From contig VZQC01010551.1 in assembly GCA_009823505.1 (NCBI GenBank), forward strand, positions 1,999,895-2,063,894: a stretch of DNA of 64,000 nt. The letters are read 5' to 3'. Below are positions 42,816 through 54,364 of this stretch, one piece after another. The notes under the pieces were generated by a model that worked only from the letters and a program-made list of their open reading frames with translations, did no database searches and was not told the origin of the DNA. Each line of letters opens with the position of its first letter. Positions within the stretch are counted from its first letter, which is position 1. The translations under genes and the position numbers were made by a program. This stretch comes from Rhizomys pruinosus (Eukaryota > Chordata > Mammalia > Rodentia > Spalacidae).

Positions 42816-43074
42816 AACAAAACTGTGATAAACTGTATTCCAATGTGGTATTCCATTTTATATTCTCAACAGTACTGTGCAGGGATCAGTTTTTCCACAT
42901 TCCTTTCGACACTTGTAACTGTCTTTTTTTGTTTGTTTGTTTATTTGTGGACAGGTTGATCTTGAGCTTCAAATGATCCTCTTGCCTCAGCCTCCTGAGC
43001 AACTGGAATTACAGGAGTGAACAACTGTACTTAGTTTCAGATTTTCTTTTTATATATTGGGGGACAATGTGGCT

Positions 43075-43440
43075 AGTGTGTGCCTTTGGAGGCTTGAGGT
43101 TGACATTGGTAATCTTCCTTAGTTGCCTTTCCACCTATCTCTTTTTTTTTTTTTTTTTTTTTTTGGTCTTTTCGAGACAGGGTCTCCCTGTAGCCCCAGC
43201 TGTCCTGGAACTCACTCTGTAGACCAGGCTGGCCTTGAACTCAAAAAGATTCCACCTTATCTTTTAAGGCAAGGTCTCTTAATCAAAACTCAGAGCTCAC
43301 TAACTGATAGAGCTAGTCTTACCAGGCACAGCTTGCTCCAAAGATCCCATCTCTGCCTTCTAAGGCTGGAATTACAGGTGGGCAGTTCTGCCTACCCAGC
43401 ATTTATGTGGGTTTTAAGGATACAAACTCCATAGGCACTG
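43075..43440 (-). mobile_element. B4-like SINE with nested B1
   Basis: The B1 (43143-43250) entered at tccacct(t)atct, which is found on both sides (43131 and 43251). Confidence 0.75.
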
Positions 43441-43574
43441 GAGTGCTTTAACCTTTGAGAAATTTTCCCAAGCTTAGACATTTGATTATAGTGTTTTCTC
43501 GTGGTTATCATGATTCTAATTTGCATGTTTTCATGTGCTATTAAACATTTATTTGTTGTTTTTTTTTTTTTCCT

Positions 43575-43622
43575 CTGTGAGTTCAAGGCCAGCCTGGTCT
43601 ACAGAGTGAGTTCCAGGCCAGA
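43575..43622 (+). mobile_element. B1 internal fragment
   Basis: Only ctctgtgagttcaaggcc...gagttccaggccag, without head or tail. Confidence 0.7.
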
Positions 43623-43749
43623 TTTTAATAAGTTTCTGTTTCCTTGCAGACAACAGTATTTCTGAGTTTTGTTTTTTTTTCCCCCTTTTGTTGCTATAAG
43701 TTGTTAATACTGGAAGGCAAGGAGGCTGTTCTTTTAAAGACTCTCTTGT

Positions 43750-43915
43750 ATTGGCCTAGTGGTTTAAGAGCACTGACTGCTTTTCCAGAGGACTGGGTTT
43801 GGTTCCCAGCACCTATATGGCAGCTGCTGTCTGTAACTCCAGTTCCAGGAGATCCAACACCCTCTTCTGGCTTCTGTGGACATTGCACTCACATACAGGC
43901 AAAACCCTTATACAC
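43750..43915 (+). mobile_element. B2/B3-type SINE
   Basis: tggcctagtggtttaagagc ... ggcaaaacccttatacac. Confidence 0.8.
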
Positions 43916-44117
43916 AGTCTCTTGTGTAGCTAATATTGTTTTTACTTAGAGTCAGACTATTGAGAGATTGGAGATGACAGCAAAACTGTAGAAGGGTATG
44001 ATTGTTTTTATTTCTTTTGACTTTTTTTAGGTTCTTTTTATTCATAAAAAGGTACCAATGAAGAATAAATACTTTAGACCTTAATACTTTATATAAAATT
44101 TGTGCCAATGAAAAATA

Positions 44118-44268
44118 GCCAGGTGTGGTGGTGCATACCTAGCACTCGGGAGGCAGAGGCAGGGCGGATCTTTGTGAGTTCAAGGCCAGCCTGGTCTACA
44201 GAGTGAGTTCCAGGCCAGCTGGGGCTACAGGGAGACCCTGTCTCAAAAAGACAAAAAAAAAAAGAAGA
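44118..44268 (+). mobile_element. B1 SINE
   Basis: Small deletion in the head (gcatacctagcactcggg). Confidence 0.9.
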
Positions 44269-44669
44269 AAAATAAGCTATTCATTAAACTTGTCCTTGCA
44301 ATAGTTCACTTAAAATTTTATTCATGTCTGTTAACATTTCCATATTTATCTTTTTGTATATTAATTGGTCTCCATAGTCATTGCTCAAGGATTAGAATTT
44401 CATTATATGATAATCGTAGTGATATTTTACATGTTATATGTTATGATCCTTTCTAATCTGTACATGAGTATTAGGCTCTCCTACTACTATATTAACCAAT
44501 GACTAAGATTTATTTAACCCTCATAAATAGTAAGATATATGAACCACCATCCCTCCCCCCCACTAGGATATTGTTAGTAAGAACAAACATAATTCTGTGG
44601 TATTCTTAATTATCAATACATAATCTCCTTCCAGTCAAAGAAACTTAATTGGTAAAAACAAAAGAGAAA

Positions 44670-44815
44670 GAATGGGGATGTGGTGGTGCAGCCTTTAATC
44701 CCAGCACTTGAAAGGCAGAGGCATGGAGATCCCTGTTAGATCAAACCTAGTCTGGTCTACATAGCAAGTTCCGGGCCAACTGTGGCTACAAGGAGAACTG
44801 TGTCTCAGCGAAGGG
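44670..44815 (+). mobile_element. Old B1 SINE
   Basis: gggatgtggtggtgcagcc to gaactgtgtctcagcg; a pure (GA)n tract follows at 44845-44897. Confidence 0.8.
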
Positions 44816-44842
44816 GAGGGAAGACTAAATGTGTGTAGAATC

Positions 44843-44844
<2 letters not shown>

Positions 44845-44897
<53 letters not shown>
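44845..44897. repeat. (GA)n microsatellite
   Basis: About 26 GA units about 30 nt after an old B1. Confidence 0.97.
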
Positions 44898-44901
<4 letters not shown>

Positions 44902-45254
44902 TTGTGTGTGATCCTGAACAAAGAAAAATGACATTAGCAAAAACCTAGTAAATTTTATTAATAGTTCTATAGCTGAATTTTATGATTTTGACAGTTATGC
45001 TATGATTATGTTGTTAATATTAAGCAATACAAGGAAAATATTTATAATTCCAGCACTTAGGAAGCTAAGTATGAAGAGTCAGGAGTTTAAGGCAAATCTG
45101 GGCTACCTATCAAGATCCTGGCTGAAAAAAAATCCCCCACTTTCCAAAAATGTTGTTAATATTAGCACAGTGAGAAATAATCGGAGCTCTATACTGTTAA
45201 TACAGCTTTTCTTTAAATCTAAAATTAGTTCTAAATTTTAAAAAAGTTTTAGTC

Positions 45255-45390
45255 AGGTGGGCGTGATGGTGCATCCCAACAGAGGCAGGCAGATCTCTCT
45301 GACTTCAAGGCCAGCCTGATCTGCATATTGTGCTCCAGGCCAGCTGGGGTACAGGGAGACCCTGTCTCAAAAAGACCAACCAAAAAAAAA
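45255..45390 (+). mobile_element. B1 SINE, internally deleted
   Basis: ggtgggcgtgatggtgcatccc skips directly to agaggcaggcagatctc. Confidence 0.85.
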
Positions 45391-45528
45391 AAAGTTTTAA
45401 TCAATCTAAGGGCTAAGCAAGATGGCTCAGTGGGTTAAGGTACTTGGTGCAAATCAAAATAAGATATGAGCCCTGACACTGAAGAGTAAAAGAAGGCTTA
45501 ATTTTTTTGTACTTTTCTTATGGGTCTA

Positions 45529-45776
45529 ATTTTTTTTTAATTTTATTTATTTATTTTATGTGTATGAATGTACTGTCTGCATGCAAGTTTCTGCACCCAT
45601 GTCGTGCAACGCAGTGGAGGTCAGAAGAGGGCATTGGATTCCCCTGGAACTGGAGTTCTCCTGGAATTGGAGTTACAGACGGCTATCAGCCACCATGTGG
45701 GTGCTGGGGATTGAACCCGGGTCCTCTGCAAGAGCAGTCGGCGCTCTTAACCGCTAGGCCATCTCTCCAGCCCCTA
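45529..45776 (-). mobile_element. B2 SINE, duplicated-core subfamily
   Basis: Doubled core ggagttctcctggaattggag; full head ctaggccatctctccagccc. Confidence 0.92.
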
Positions 45777-46239
45777 ATTTTTTTTTAATCATGTCATGTT
45801 TTTTTTTACTTGAAAAAGAAAAAAATTAGTAAAAAAAAAAGTATACGTAATATGGCATTACCTAATAATACTGGCCAAGTGTTATTGGTCATATTTTATA
45901 TATCTTCATTAATTTGACATGTTTACTTAATTTTTATAATTTCTTGTGAAATATGAAAGACTTCTTAGTAAGAACTTTTGCAAAGGAACTCTTGAGTGTT
46001 AGTGATCTGATGGGGTGGCTAAAGACTGCTAAGGGTTAAACTCTAGACATTGTTCTAGTAAATCCAGGTCAATGCCTAAGGTTTTATACTTCAGAAGTTC
46101 AGCAGTAATTCTGACTATAACTTTAATATACTTATTAACATATTTTTGGGTTTTTTTCTCAAATATTTATTTTCTGTTAAATAATGCTAAAAGTTATCTT
46201 TTTGGTACCTAAACTTCATTTTCATTAACTAGTTTTTAT

Positions 46240-46355
46240 AGTAAATGTGGCAACAACACCGGTAATTCCAGCACTCTGGAGGCTGAGGCAGTAAGGCTTA
46301 CATGGTTCAAGGCTTACATAGGCTACATTGTGAGGCCCTGCCTCAAAAATTCAGA
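46240..46355 (+). mobile_element. Old B1 SINE
   Basis: ggtaattccagcactctggagg ... ggccctgcctcaaaaa. Confidence 0.65.
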
Positions 46356-46417
46356 CTAAGAGAAAATACTTAGTGCCAACTGGACATAATTTATGAAATC
46401 TTTTCTTTTTCTTGTAG

Positions 46418-46494
46418 TCGATCATAGCCGAGTTAAGTTGACTTTGAAGACTCCTTCTCAAGATTCAGACTATATCAATGCAAATTTTATTAAG
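46418..46494 (+). CDS. Ptpn12: Ptpn12 exon 3 (residues 70-95)
   Basis: 77 nt. The last base of exon 2 (t) joins tc here to give Phe70, then DHSRVKLTLK and DYINANFIK. This is the conserved PTP core motif around SDYINAxxI that builds the central sheet beside the pTyr loop. The acceptor is cttgtag at 46411-46417 after a TTTTCTTTTT tract; the donor is gtatgt at 46495. It leaves in phase 0. All residues match the PTPN12 family sequence as remembered, with no frameshift or stop. Confidence 0.97.
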
Positions 46495-46664
46495 GTATGT
46501 TTTAAAATTAAAGCATGTTTCCATAACAATTTTATTAAAGCTGTGTTAACTGTACAACATTGTTCCAATAGCAAGACAAATAAAAATGAAACCACTACCC
46601 TGGCACTTTTTAGAGTATTTTCCTTCTATTTATTCATATAGGTAAACTGTAGTTGTTTTTTTTT

Positions 46665-47106
46665 TTAACTTATTTATTTGTATTTTTATATGTATGAGTA
46701 TTTTGCCTACATTAATGTAAATGTACCACATGCATGTACAGTGCCTATGAAGGCCAGAAGGTGTTAGATCCCTTAGAACTGGAGTTAATGGACAGTTGAT
46801 AGCTACCGTATGGGTGCTGAGAAACTCAACTTGGATCCTCTGCAAGAATAGCAAGTGTCCTTAACCACTAAGCCACTCCAGCCCCTTTGACTTTTTTTTT
46901 TTTAATATGTATGAATGTACTGTCTGCATGTAGGTTGGTGCACCCGCGTCATTCAATGCCACGAAGGTCAGAAGAGGGTGTCAGATTCCCCTGGAACTGG
47001 AGTTAAAGACGGTTCTCAGCCGCCATGTGGGTGCTGAGGATCGAACCTGGGTCCTCTACAAGAGCAGTCAGCACTCTTAACCGCTAGGCCATCTCTCCAG
47101 CCCCAA
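46665..47106 (-). mobile_element. Two antisense B2 SINEs in tandem
   Basis: An older copy at 46665-46887 and a younger one at 46892-47104; neither has the core duplication. Confidence 0.88.
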
Positions 47107-47206
47107 TTTTTTTTTTTTTAATAGCAGAGGTTTTCTGTTTTGTTACTACCATTACATGAAAGGCTTATAAACAGTACCTATTAAATTATTTTTTAAATTA
47201 CCTTGT

Positions 47207-47268
47207 GTATTTATGTATACATATACGCATATACATATATGTATATGCGTATATGTATACATAAATAC
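47207..47268. repeat. Perfect 62-bp palindrome, no spacer
   Basis: Arms 47207-47237 and 47238-47268 are exact reverse complements (left arm starts gtatttatgtatac, right arm ends gtatacataaatac). The flanks cctt and aagg extend the symmetry imperfectly. It is built of TA/TG-rich sequence and could extrude as a cruciform. Confidence 0.97.
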
Positions 47269-47897
47269 AAAGGGTGTGTAGACATGCCCCTTTTTTGGAC
47301 CATACGGGTAATTTCCTGTTTTTCTTGCTAATAAAATCACAATGGATTCCTTTGTTCCTTTGAATGATCTCTTAGGATAAATTAATAGCTCTGGAATTGC
47401 TAAGTAGTACCAATCTAAATTTATAGGATATAACTTAAATTTTTTAAACTTTTGGTAATTGTTACTTTGTGCAGTAACAGCTAAATGTGGTGGCTCACAC
47501 CTATAATCCCAGCACTCAGAAGGCCTAGGATAAAGAATGAGACTTTCATAAAACCAAAAAAAAAAAAAAAAAAAAAAATTAAAAATCGATAATCATCATT
47601 TTGGATAACTTTAGTAACCCTTGAATTAAAACTAGTCAAGTGGTTTGAGGTTTGAGGTAGATTGGGTTGGTTGGTTTGAGACCCAGCCTTGGAATTTGAG
47701 ATTCTCTGCCTCAGTCTCCCTAGTTGTAGAATTGCTGATTGCTCTACCACTCCCAGCCTAATAGTCAAGTTTTTGTATTGTTGCCAGTAGAAAAATGCAA
47801 ACTGCTGTATGATTGAGTTTAAATAAAGACTTATATTTGTTCTATAAGTTATTCTGTTTTTTAATCTAGTTATATATAACTATTATAACATTCAGTA

Positions 47898-48064
47898 ATT
47901 TTTTTTTTTTTTTTTTTTTTTGGAATTTTTGAGACAGGGTCTCCTTGTAGCCCCAGCTGGCCTGGAACTCACTCTGTAGACCAGGCTGACCTTGAACTCA
48001 TAGAGATCCACCTGCCTCTGCCTCCTGATTGCTAGGATTAAAGGCATGTGCCACCACGCCCGGC
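47898..48064 (-). mobile_element. B1 SINE
   Basis: Full length after about 24 T. Confidence 0.9.
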
Positions 48065-48777
48065 ATCATACATATTTTAACATATTTTATTGACAAATGT
48101 TAGGTAATAAGAATATGGTAAAAATATTGTCTGTGTAGAATTGAACAAATACGATTTCAAATAAAAATATTGTAACAAAATTAATTCAGTTATATTGTAG
48201 TAAAACCCAAAATAAAATAATTAAACAAATATCAACATAGGTGATTGTATTTCAGATGTCAGTGTTCAAATTGTTTTATATATACTTGAATTAAAAGTTG
48301 TAGTTTTTAATTATGCTTAATGACACTAATTTGACTATATACCAGTTTATTATTTTAGTCACCTGTCTTGCTTTATCTGTTACTGAGCTTATGCAGTTGC
48401 TATGGAAAAAACTATCCCACAAGAAACTATTAACTAGTTTTAGTGTTATTCTTAGTGTCAGGCTATGCTTTTGAATTTCTGCCATAGTTTTTTTGACTAG
48501 GTATAAAGCTTTTGTTTTGTAATTCTTAAGTAAATTTTAATTCTTAGTACAAAGTGATTTTTTTTTAATTACCAGCACTATACAATATATCCAGTAAACA
48601 CAAAAGTGCCAATGGTTACCAAAAGCTGAAGTGAACTGGTCCTGTTTTCACTTATGTTTTGTGTATTATGAAAGAAAATGCTTTAGGTGAAAGGATTACT
48701 AATAAAACTTGAAACCTTAAAGTTTTGAATTATGAAATTTTTTTACAATAATAAATGTGAAATTTTCACTGTTTCAG

Positions 48778-48873
48778 GGTGTCTATGGGCCAAAAGCATA
48801 TGTGGCAACCCAAGGACCTTTAGCAAATACAGTAATAGATTTTTGGAGGATGATATGGGAGTACAATGTTGTA
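48778..48873 (+). CDS. Ptpn12: Ptpn12 exon 4 (residues 96-127)
   Basis: 96 nt, phase 0 at both ends. It encodes [15 protein letters not shown] through [12 protein letters not shown]. This contains the Y-ATQGP and DFW-M-WE motifs, which are signature core motifs of classical tyrosine phosphatases. The acceptor is gtttcag (48771-48777); the donor is gtaagt at 48874. If intron 4 were retained, the frame would continue about 29 codons to a stop at 48958. Confidence 0.97.
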
Positions 48874-49176
48874 GTAAGTAATTTAACCTTTTGTGTAATT
48901 TGTGAAGTGTTATATATAATATGTAATGATGTTAGGTGTTTTACTGAATATAAGAGGTAAGAAAGCTTTTTAGCCATAATAGGATGTTTAAATATAACTA
49001 ACATTTCTGGAAAAGACAGAAACTGATTTAGAAGATGTCTCAATAAATTCTCATGAACTCGTCTGAATAATTTAAAAAAAGCATAACTATAATTTAAATC
49101 CTGTCTTAAATCAGTAACTAATTAAGAGAGCTACTAAATAGCTTTAAAATTCTTGAAATTGCAGCCGTGCTCTTTA

Positions 49177-49392
49177 AAATATTTTTTATTTTTATTTATG
49201 TGTATGAATGCATTGCCTGCATGTATGTAAGTGCACCTATGTCATGCTCTGTCCATGCCCAGGGAGGTTAGAAGATTGCATCTAATTCCCTGAAACTGGA
49301 GTTCCAGATGGTTGTTAGCTGCCAAATTGAACCAAGGTCCTCTGCAAGAGCAGTCAGTTGCTCTAAACCACTGAGCCATCTCTCCAGCCCCC
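49177..49392 (-). mobile_element. B2 SINE
   Basis: Diverged; deletion after gttgttagctgcc. Confidence 0.85.
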
Positions 49393-49414
49393 TTTTTAAA
49401 ACAATTTTTAAAAT

Positions 49415-49935
49415 TTATTCTTTGAGAAATTCATAGATCCATTCAGTGTGTTTGGATCATATTCACCCACTACTCCCCATCTCCAGCTTCTCCTGGATCC
49501 CCACTTTTACCTCCCACTTCCACCTTCTTGTCCTCTTGCTTTTTTTTTTTTTTATGTGTATGAGTATACTGTCTGCATGTAGGTTGGTGTACCCATGTTG
49601 TGCAATGCTGCGGAGGTCAGAAGAGAGTGTTGGGTTCCCCTGGAACTAGAGTTAAAGACAGTTCTTAGCCACCATGTGGGTGCTGGGAATTGAACCTGGG
49701 TCCTCTGCAAGAGCATTCAGTTCTCTTAACCACTGAGCCATCTCTCCAGCCCCCTCTTCCTTTTTTTAAATTAGTAACCCACTCAGGCCAGTTAGTACTG
49801 CCCATTTATATGTGCATATCAGTGTAAGGCCACCCACTGGAATATGCTCAACCTGCCAAGGAGCATATCCCTAAAGAAAACTGACTCCCTCTCCCAGCCA
49901 TCAATTGTCATTAGCTTCTCGGTTAAGAATAGGGA
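49415..49935. mobile_element. Lx-like rodent LINE-1 fragment, interrupted by a B2
   Basis: Left piece 49415-49540; right piece about 49760-49935 with ccactggaatatgctcaacc and actgactccctctcccagcc, parallel to 53110-53220. Antisense B2 at 49543-49753 lies between. Confidence 0.55.
49543..49754 (-). mobile_element. B2 SINE
   Basis: Non-duplicated core (ctggaactagagttaaagac); inserted in an Lx-like fragment. Confidence 0.9.
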
Positions 49936-49939
49936 CTCT

Positions 49940-50088
49940 AATTGGGCGTGGTGGCACACACCTTTAATCCTAGCACTTGGGAGGCAGAGGCAGAAGGGTC
50001 TTTGTAAGTTCAAGGCCAACCTCATCTACAGAGTGATTTGTAGGACAGCTGGGGCTACAGGGAGACCCTGTCTCAAAAAGACCAAAAA
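49940..50088 (+). mobile_element. B1 SINE
   Basis: attgggcgtggtggcacac to aaaaagacc; agggactc flanks both sides (49932, 50091). Confidence 0.9.
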
Positions 50089-50647
50089 AAAGGGACTCAT
50101 TTGCCCTTCCCCTATCCCTTACCACTGTGTTTTTAATCTACTAGTAGAACCTTTTAAGTTCTTCTTAGGAAAATAAGTGTAAGAACATTACAGTAGGCTT
50201 TTTCTGTGGAATTATGATGATTCTAAGACATTGTCGTCATCCATTATCCCTTTGAAAGATTAGTATAAGGGAGAATTTTCCAGGCATTATTGTTCGTTGT
50301 TAATTTTAAGACGAGATTTAAAGCATAATAAACTTTGAAAATGATGGTTACGTGCTCTATTTTAATAGTTTGGATTGCACAGATTCCTTTTTAGATCATT
50401 TGTCAGAATTTGAAAAATGTTCACTTAAGATTTGTGTATTTCATTATTATATATTTTCAAGGGAAAATACTGTATTAAAAGGTACTTACTGGTCTAGATA
50501 ATATGCACTATTTGGGAGAATTGCTAATGTCTGCTTCATGCTTAAGTGTTTATGGGAGAATGTACTAATTAAATACATTTGAAAGCAAGATGGGTTGAAA
50601 AAGGGATAAGTACGATAACAGTTACAATAAAAATTTAATGATTATAA

Positions 50648-50762
50648 GCCAGGCATGGTGGTGCATGCCTTTAACCTCGGCACTCGGGAGGCAAAGAGCT
50701 CTCTGTGAGATTGAGGCCAACTGGAGCTACAGAGAGACCATGTCTCAAAAAAAAAAAAAACT
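50648..50762 (+). mobile_element. B1 SINE, internally deleted
   Basis: gccaggcatggtggtgcatg then a jump from gattgaggcc to aactggagctacagag. Confidence 0.85.
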
Positions 50763-51066
50763 TTAAAAAAAGTTTAATGATTATGAATGTACAGTCAATC
50801 TATAAGATTCATAGTTTAATTCAAACTAAGAAATTCATGTTAGTTGAAGTCAGTTTTATCTGTTGCTGTGTAGTTAGCTTTTATTTAGAGGGTGTGATCT
50901 TGATGGTTACTTTAATCTATACTTTTAACATTAGAGCTTTTAACATAGGCCAAATGTACTTTTACTCAGGAGGAAAAAATTCTTGGTTTGTTATTTTATT
51001 TTATTTTATAATTAAAACTATGTTTAACTGAGATATTTTTTATCTCCCACCTGGGTTCCTTTTTAG

Positions 51067-51105
51067 ATCATTGTAATGGCCTGTCGAGAATTTGAGATGG
51101 GAAGG
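51067..51105 (+). CDS. Ptpn12: Ptpn12 exon 5, 39-nt microexon (residues 128-140)
   Basis: 39 nt, phase 0 at both ends, encoding IIVMACREFEMGR. This is the conserved strand I-V-M plus the start of the E-x-x-R/K-K-C-x-x-Y-W segment that continues in exon 6. The acceptor is cctttttag (ends 51066); the donor is gtatgt at 51106. Because length is a multiple of three and phase is 0, skipping it would keep frame but remove a core beta strand. It is too short for ORF-based detection and was found by following the PTP frame from exon 4 to exon 6. Confidence 0.96.
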
Positions 51106-51324
51106 GTATGTATACCTGTTGACATGTTGTATTTCTGGAGATAGATGTCCTCGTCTTTTATTATTTTACTATAGCTTGCTCCCCATAATAGTTGTGTGTT
51201 ACTACTAGTCTTCAAATATTTAATGGCACTTTAAGTCACATATAAATCACTGTATAAAGAAGCATCTTAAAAAGTAATGAAATTGAACAAATGAGAGTAT
51301 TAAAATAATTCTGGTTAACAGTTG

Positions 51325-51460
51325 AAGCTGCATGTGAGGTCATACACCTATAATCCTAGCACTTGAGAGGCAGAGAGGCAGGCAGAATGTCACAACTTTG
51401 AGGCCAAGCTGCTGGTTCAATAGCTTGGGATTCTGATTTGTCTGTCTGAAAAGACCACTG
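51325..51460 (+). mobile_element. Old B1 SINE
   Basis: catacacctataatcctagcac ... cagaatgtcacaactttgagg. Confidence 0.6.
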
Positions 51461-51464
51461 TCTT

Positions 51465-51800
51465 TGTGTATGAGTGTGTGTGTCCACATGTGTCTGTGCA
51501 CATGTATATTCAGGTATGCTCACCTCTGCTTGCTAATGTTGAAGGCCAGAGGTCAACATCAGGTGTCTTTCACTCTCCACCTTACTTTATGAGAAGAGGT
51601 CTCACTGAACTTGAAGCTTACCATTTTAGCTAGACTGGCAAGCCACTGAGCACCTAGAATCCCCCTACCTCTGCCCCTCACTGCTAAGGTTATAGATACC
51701 ACTCTACCTGACTTTTATGTGGCTACTAGGGATCCAAACTCAGGTCCTCCTGCTTGCATAACAAACACTTTACCCATTGAGCCATCTCTCCATTCTCACC
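51465..51800 (-). mobile_element. B4 SINE
   Basis: B1-like part (agaagaggtctcactgaac) plus tRNA-like part (aaactcaggtcctcctgc ... gagccatctctcc). Confidence 0.8.
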
Positions 51801-51944
51801 ACTGCCTTTTTTGTTTATGCTGTTTTCAAAGCTCAAGAAAGAAAATTCCTTGCCAGGTGTATCTTGTTTTCTGGTGGTGTTGATTGAACCTAAAGCTTTA
51901 CACAAGCACTCTGCCACTGAGCCACATTCCCTGTCCCCTTGCCT

Positions 51945-52184
51945 CCATTTTTTTTTTTATTTTCTATTTGTATGAATGCGCTGTCTGCATGTAGGTTTGT
52001 GAACCCATGTCATGCAATGCCGCAGAGGTCAGAAGAGGGCTTCGGATTCCGCTGGAACTGGAGTTCTTCTGGAATTGGAGTTACAGACGGTTCTCAGCCG
52101 CCATGTGGGTGCTGGGGATCAAACCCGGGTCCTCTGCAAGAGCAGTCGGTGCTCTTAACCGCTAGGCTATCTCTCCAGCCCCCT
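51945..52184 (-). mobile_element. B2 SINE, duplicated-core subfamily
   Basis: ggagttcttctggaattggag. ccccttgcctccaatttt at its right matches ccccttgcctccatttt at its left, a target-site duplication. Confidence 0.92.
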
Positions 52185-52830
52185 TGCCTCCAATTTTAAC
52201 TGATGTTGTGAGTGATACTAGTTTCACACTATTGTATATCACATATTACCAGTTCACAGATTGTCATTATAGAAATATAATAAATTTACAAAGAATAGTA
52301 CTTAAGTAAAACTACTTTGACCTCTAAGTGTGACTCCAAATCAGAGTTACAGAATGGATTATGTAGTGTTTTATTTAAAGGTTCCTTATATTAATACAGT
52401 TCATTAGTAAAGTAAAAGTATTTTTAAGTTCTTAAAAACGGTTATTAAAGTGTTCAGTAACCAATGTGTTGCAGAAGCAAGATAAATTATGTGTGAATAT
52501 TATAAACAATGGAGACATCTTATTTTAACTAATAATTTCTTTTATTCCTTGCAAACAACTTTGTCAGTATTATGTTGGACAGAAAATGAACAATCTTAAG
52601 ATTTTACTCATCTAATGTTTAGGGTTTCTCTTTTTGTTCCATTACTGACTTTATGTTGTATATAATACTTAAAGAAAAGCACTCTTCATCAGCAGCATTC
52701 ACAAAATTCTTCTGATACAAACTAATAGTTTTTCTACCTAAACCCTAAGCTACAAAATATTTGTAAAAGCTTAAGAAAAACCATCCTACAGTTACTTAAC
52801 TTTTTTTTGTTTGTTCATTTGTGACAACAG

Positions 52831-52902
52831 AAAAAGTGTGAGCGCTATTGGCCTTTGTATGGAGAAGACCCTATAACATTTGCACCATTTAAAATTTCTT
52901 GT
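52831..52902 (+). CDS. Ptpn12: Ptpn12 exon 6 (residues 141-164)
   Basis: 72 nt, phase 0 at both ends, encoding KKCERYWPLYGEDPITFAPF then KISC. The KCxxYWP motif is diagnostic of classical PTPs, and the GEDPITFAPFKISC stretch is specific to PTP-PEST. The acceptor is gacaacag ending 52830; the donor is a strong gtgagt at 52903. The large intron 6 (6273 nt) follows. Confidence 0.97.
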
Positions 52903-52974
52903 GTGAGTACCTATTTTTTACTTTTTAAATATTTTAGTACTTTATATTTGTATTATTATTCTCTAAGAGGCTCA

Positions 52975-54065
52975 TACATATATACCATGTATTTTGATTG
53001 TACCCACTCTGCTCCTTCTCCAGACTCCTAGACCCACCCAACTATGTCTCCCTCCCAACTTCATGACACCCTTTTTAAACCTTTGATACCAATTAGTGCT
53101 TCTAGTATATTCAAGGATGTAGGGCCATCCACTGGAGCACGGGTAAGCTACCAGGAGTCACATCCCTGAAAAAGACTGACTCTCCTTCCCTCAACAGCCA
53201 AAAATTGCCAATAGACCCTCTGCTAGGGGTGGGGCTTTGTAAGCCCCTCTTCCTTCTGTGCCTGAATTTCACTGGCTTGATCTTGTTCCTGTCTTCTATA
53301 GGTAGCTATGGTTGCTATGAGTTCCGTTGTATAGTAGCCCTGGCATGTCTAGAAAGCAGTTTGACAGCAATCCTCCCCAGCCTCTGGTTCTTAATTTTTT
53401 TTCTGCTCCTTCCTTTGCAATGATTCCTGGCCTTTGGGGAATGGGCTATGATCACATGTTCCACTTGTGGCTAAGCATTCCAGAGTCATTTATTCTCTAC
53501 ACTTTGACTAGTTACAAATATTAACTGTATTGGCCTCCATAAACTGAAAAGCCAACTTTTCTGTTGAAGGTTAAGAGCTGCACTAATTATTAGCATAAAG
53601 ATAAGTATTTAGAAGGTAGTTTGTTCATTTAGCAAAAAATATACAAGTAGGTTCTCTCCTAGCGCCTTTGACCTGGCCAGCTATTGGTTCTTGGTCCAGT
53701 TTTCTGTGCTGGGCATGAGTTCCATATTGTGGAGCAAGAATGGGGTTGGTGCCGGGCATGGTGGCGCACGCCTTAATCCTAGCACTTGGGAGGCAGAGGC
53801 AGGCGGATATTTGTGAGTTCAAGGCCAGCCTGGTCTACAGAGTGAGTTCCAGGACAGCTGGGGCTACAGGGAGACCCTGTCTCGAAAAGACCAAAAAAAA
53901 AAAAAAAAAGAATGTGTTTGGTTACCACTATAATATTCATGTCACTGGGGATATCTTGGTCAGGTCAAACATTTTAGCTCACTGGGTTCAGAGCTGGGTA
54001 AGACTGATGGTGACTTTGATCCCCCAGCAACCTGCATATCACCTGCACTATGAAAGCTAGCTTAG
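52975..54065. mobile_element. Lx-like rodent LINE-1 fragment with nested B1
   Basis: Landmarks gggccatccactggagcacgg, ccaatagaccctctgc, tgggcatgagttccatattg and cactatgaaagctagcttag run in the expected order. A sense B1 at 53747-53905 splits it. Confidence 0.6.
53747..53907 (+). mobile_element. B1 SINE
   Basis: gccgggcatggtggcgcac to gaaaagacc plus A's; aagaatg flanks both sides. Confidence 0.92.
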
Positions 54066-54364
54066 TAAGGAGGAAGCTCCCAGAGTGCTTACTTTTCTAT
54101 GCATTATTTAGTCAGGAAATTTGCATTCTAGACTAATAAACAATTAAATTGTAGCGTGATATGAACTGAGGCTGTGCTAGTGTACACTAAGGACTCAATT
54201 CCATGTTAGTCTACACTTAGGATAAACAGTACTAATGTAACTATGCTTTAAATAATCTATTTGGAAATTGGTATAAAGTGTTCATTTCATATAAGATAAA
54301 TGGAAACGATTATTGATAAAGTGTAATATATCATGTTAACTTTTCATTTTTAAAACTTTCATTT

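Larger units (their letters stand above)
41970..43560 (-). mobile_element. Ancient LINE-1 remnant broken by SINEs (antisense)
   Basis: Pieces at 41970-42320, about 42815-42925 and 43440-43560 follow the order of an old L1 3' region (acataccatgaaattatc, ggaatatttaattgtatgac, tattccattttatattctcaacag). Strong divergence; family and limits approximate. Confidence 0.5.
39115..46417 (+). other. Ptpn12: Ptpn12 intron 2 (phase 1)
   Basis: 7303 nt. The first about 860 nt (39115-39980) have no repeat I recognise. Then come a B4-like SINE, an old mammalian repeat, an ancient L1 remnant broken by SINEs (41970-43560), and a dense B1/B2 run from 43575 to 46350. 40940-41960 and 44280-44660 show nothing I can name. 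Confidence 0.9.
46495..48777 (+). other. Ptpn12: Ptpn12 intron 3 (phase 0)
   Basis: 2283 nt. Two antisense B2 copies lie head to tail at 46665-47104, followed by a perfect 62-bp palindrome (47207-47268), partial B1 pieces and one antisense B1. 48065-48777 is AT-rich with no recognised repeat. Confidence 0.9.
48874..51066 (+). other. Ptpn12: Ptpn12 intron 4 (phase 0)
   Basis: 2193 nt. It contains two antisense B2 copies, an Lx-like L1 fragment interrupted by one of them, and two sense B1 copies. 50100-50640 and 50765-51050 show nothing recognisable apart from the polypyrimidine tract before exon 5. Confidence 0.9.
51106..52830 (+). other. Ptpn12: Ptpn12 intron 5 (phase 0)
   Basis: 1725 nt. 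It holds an old sense B1, an antisense B4-like SINE and an antisense B2. 52200-52830 is single-copy-looking AT-rich sequence leading into the exon 6 acceptor. Confidence 0.9.
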
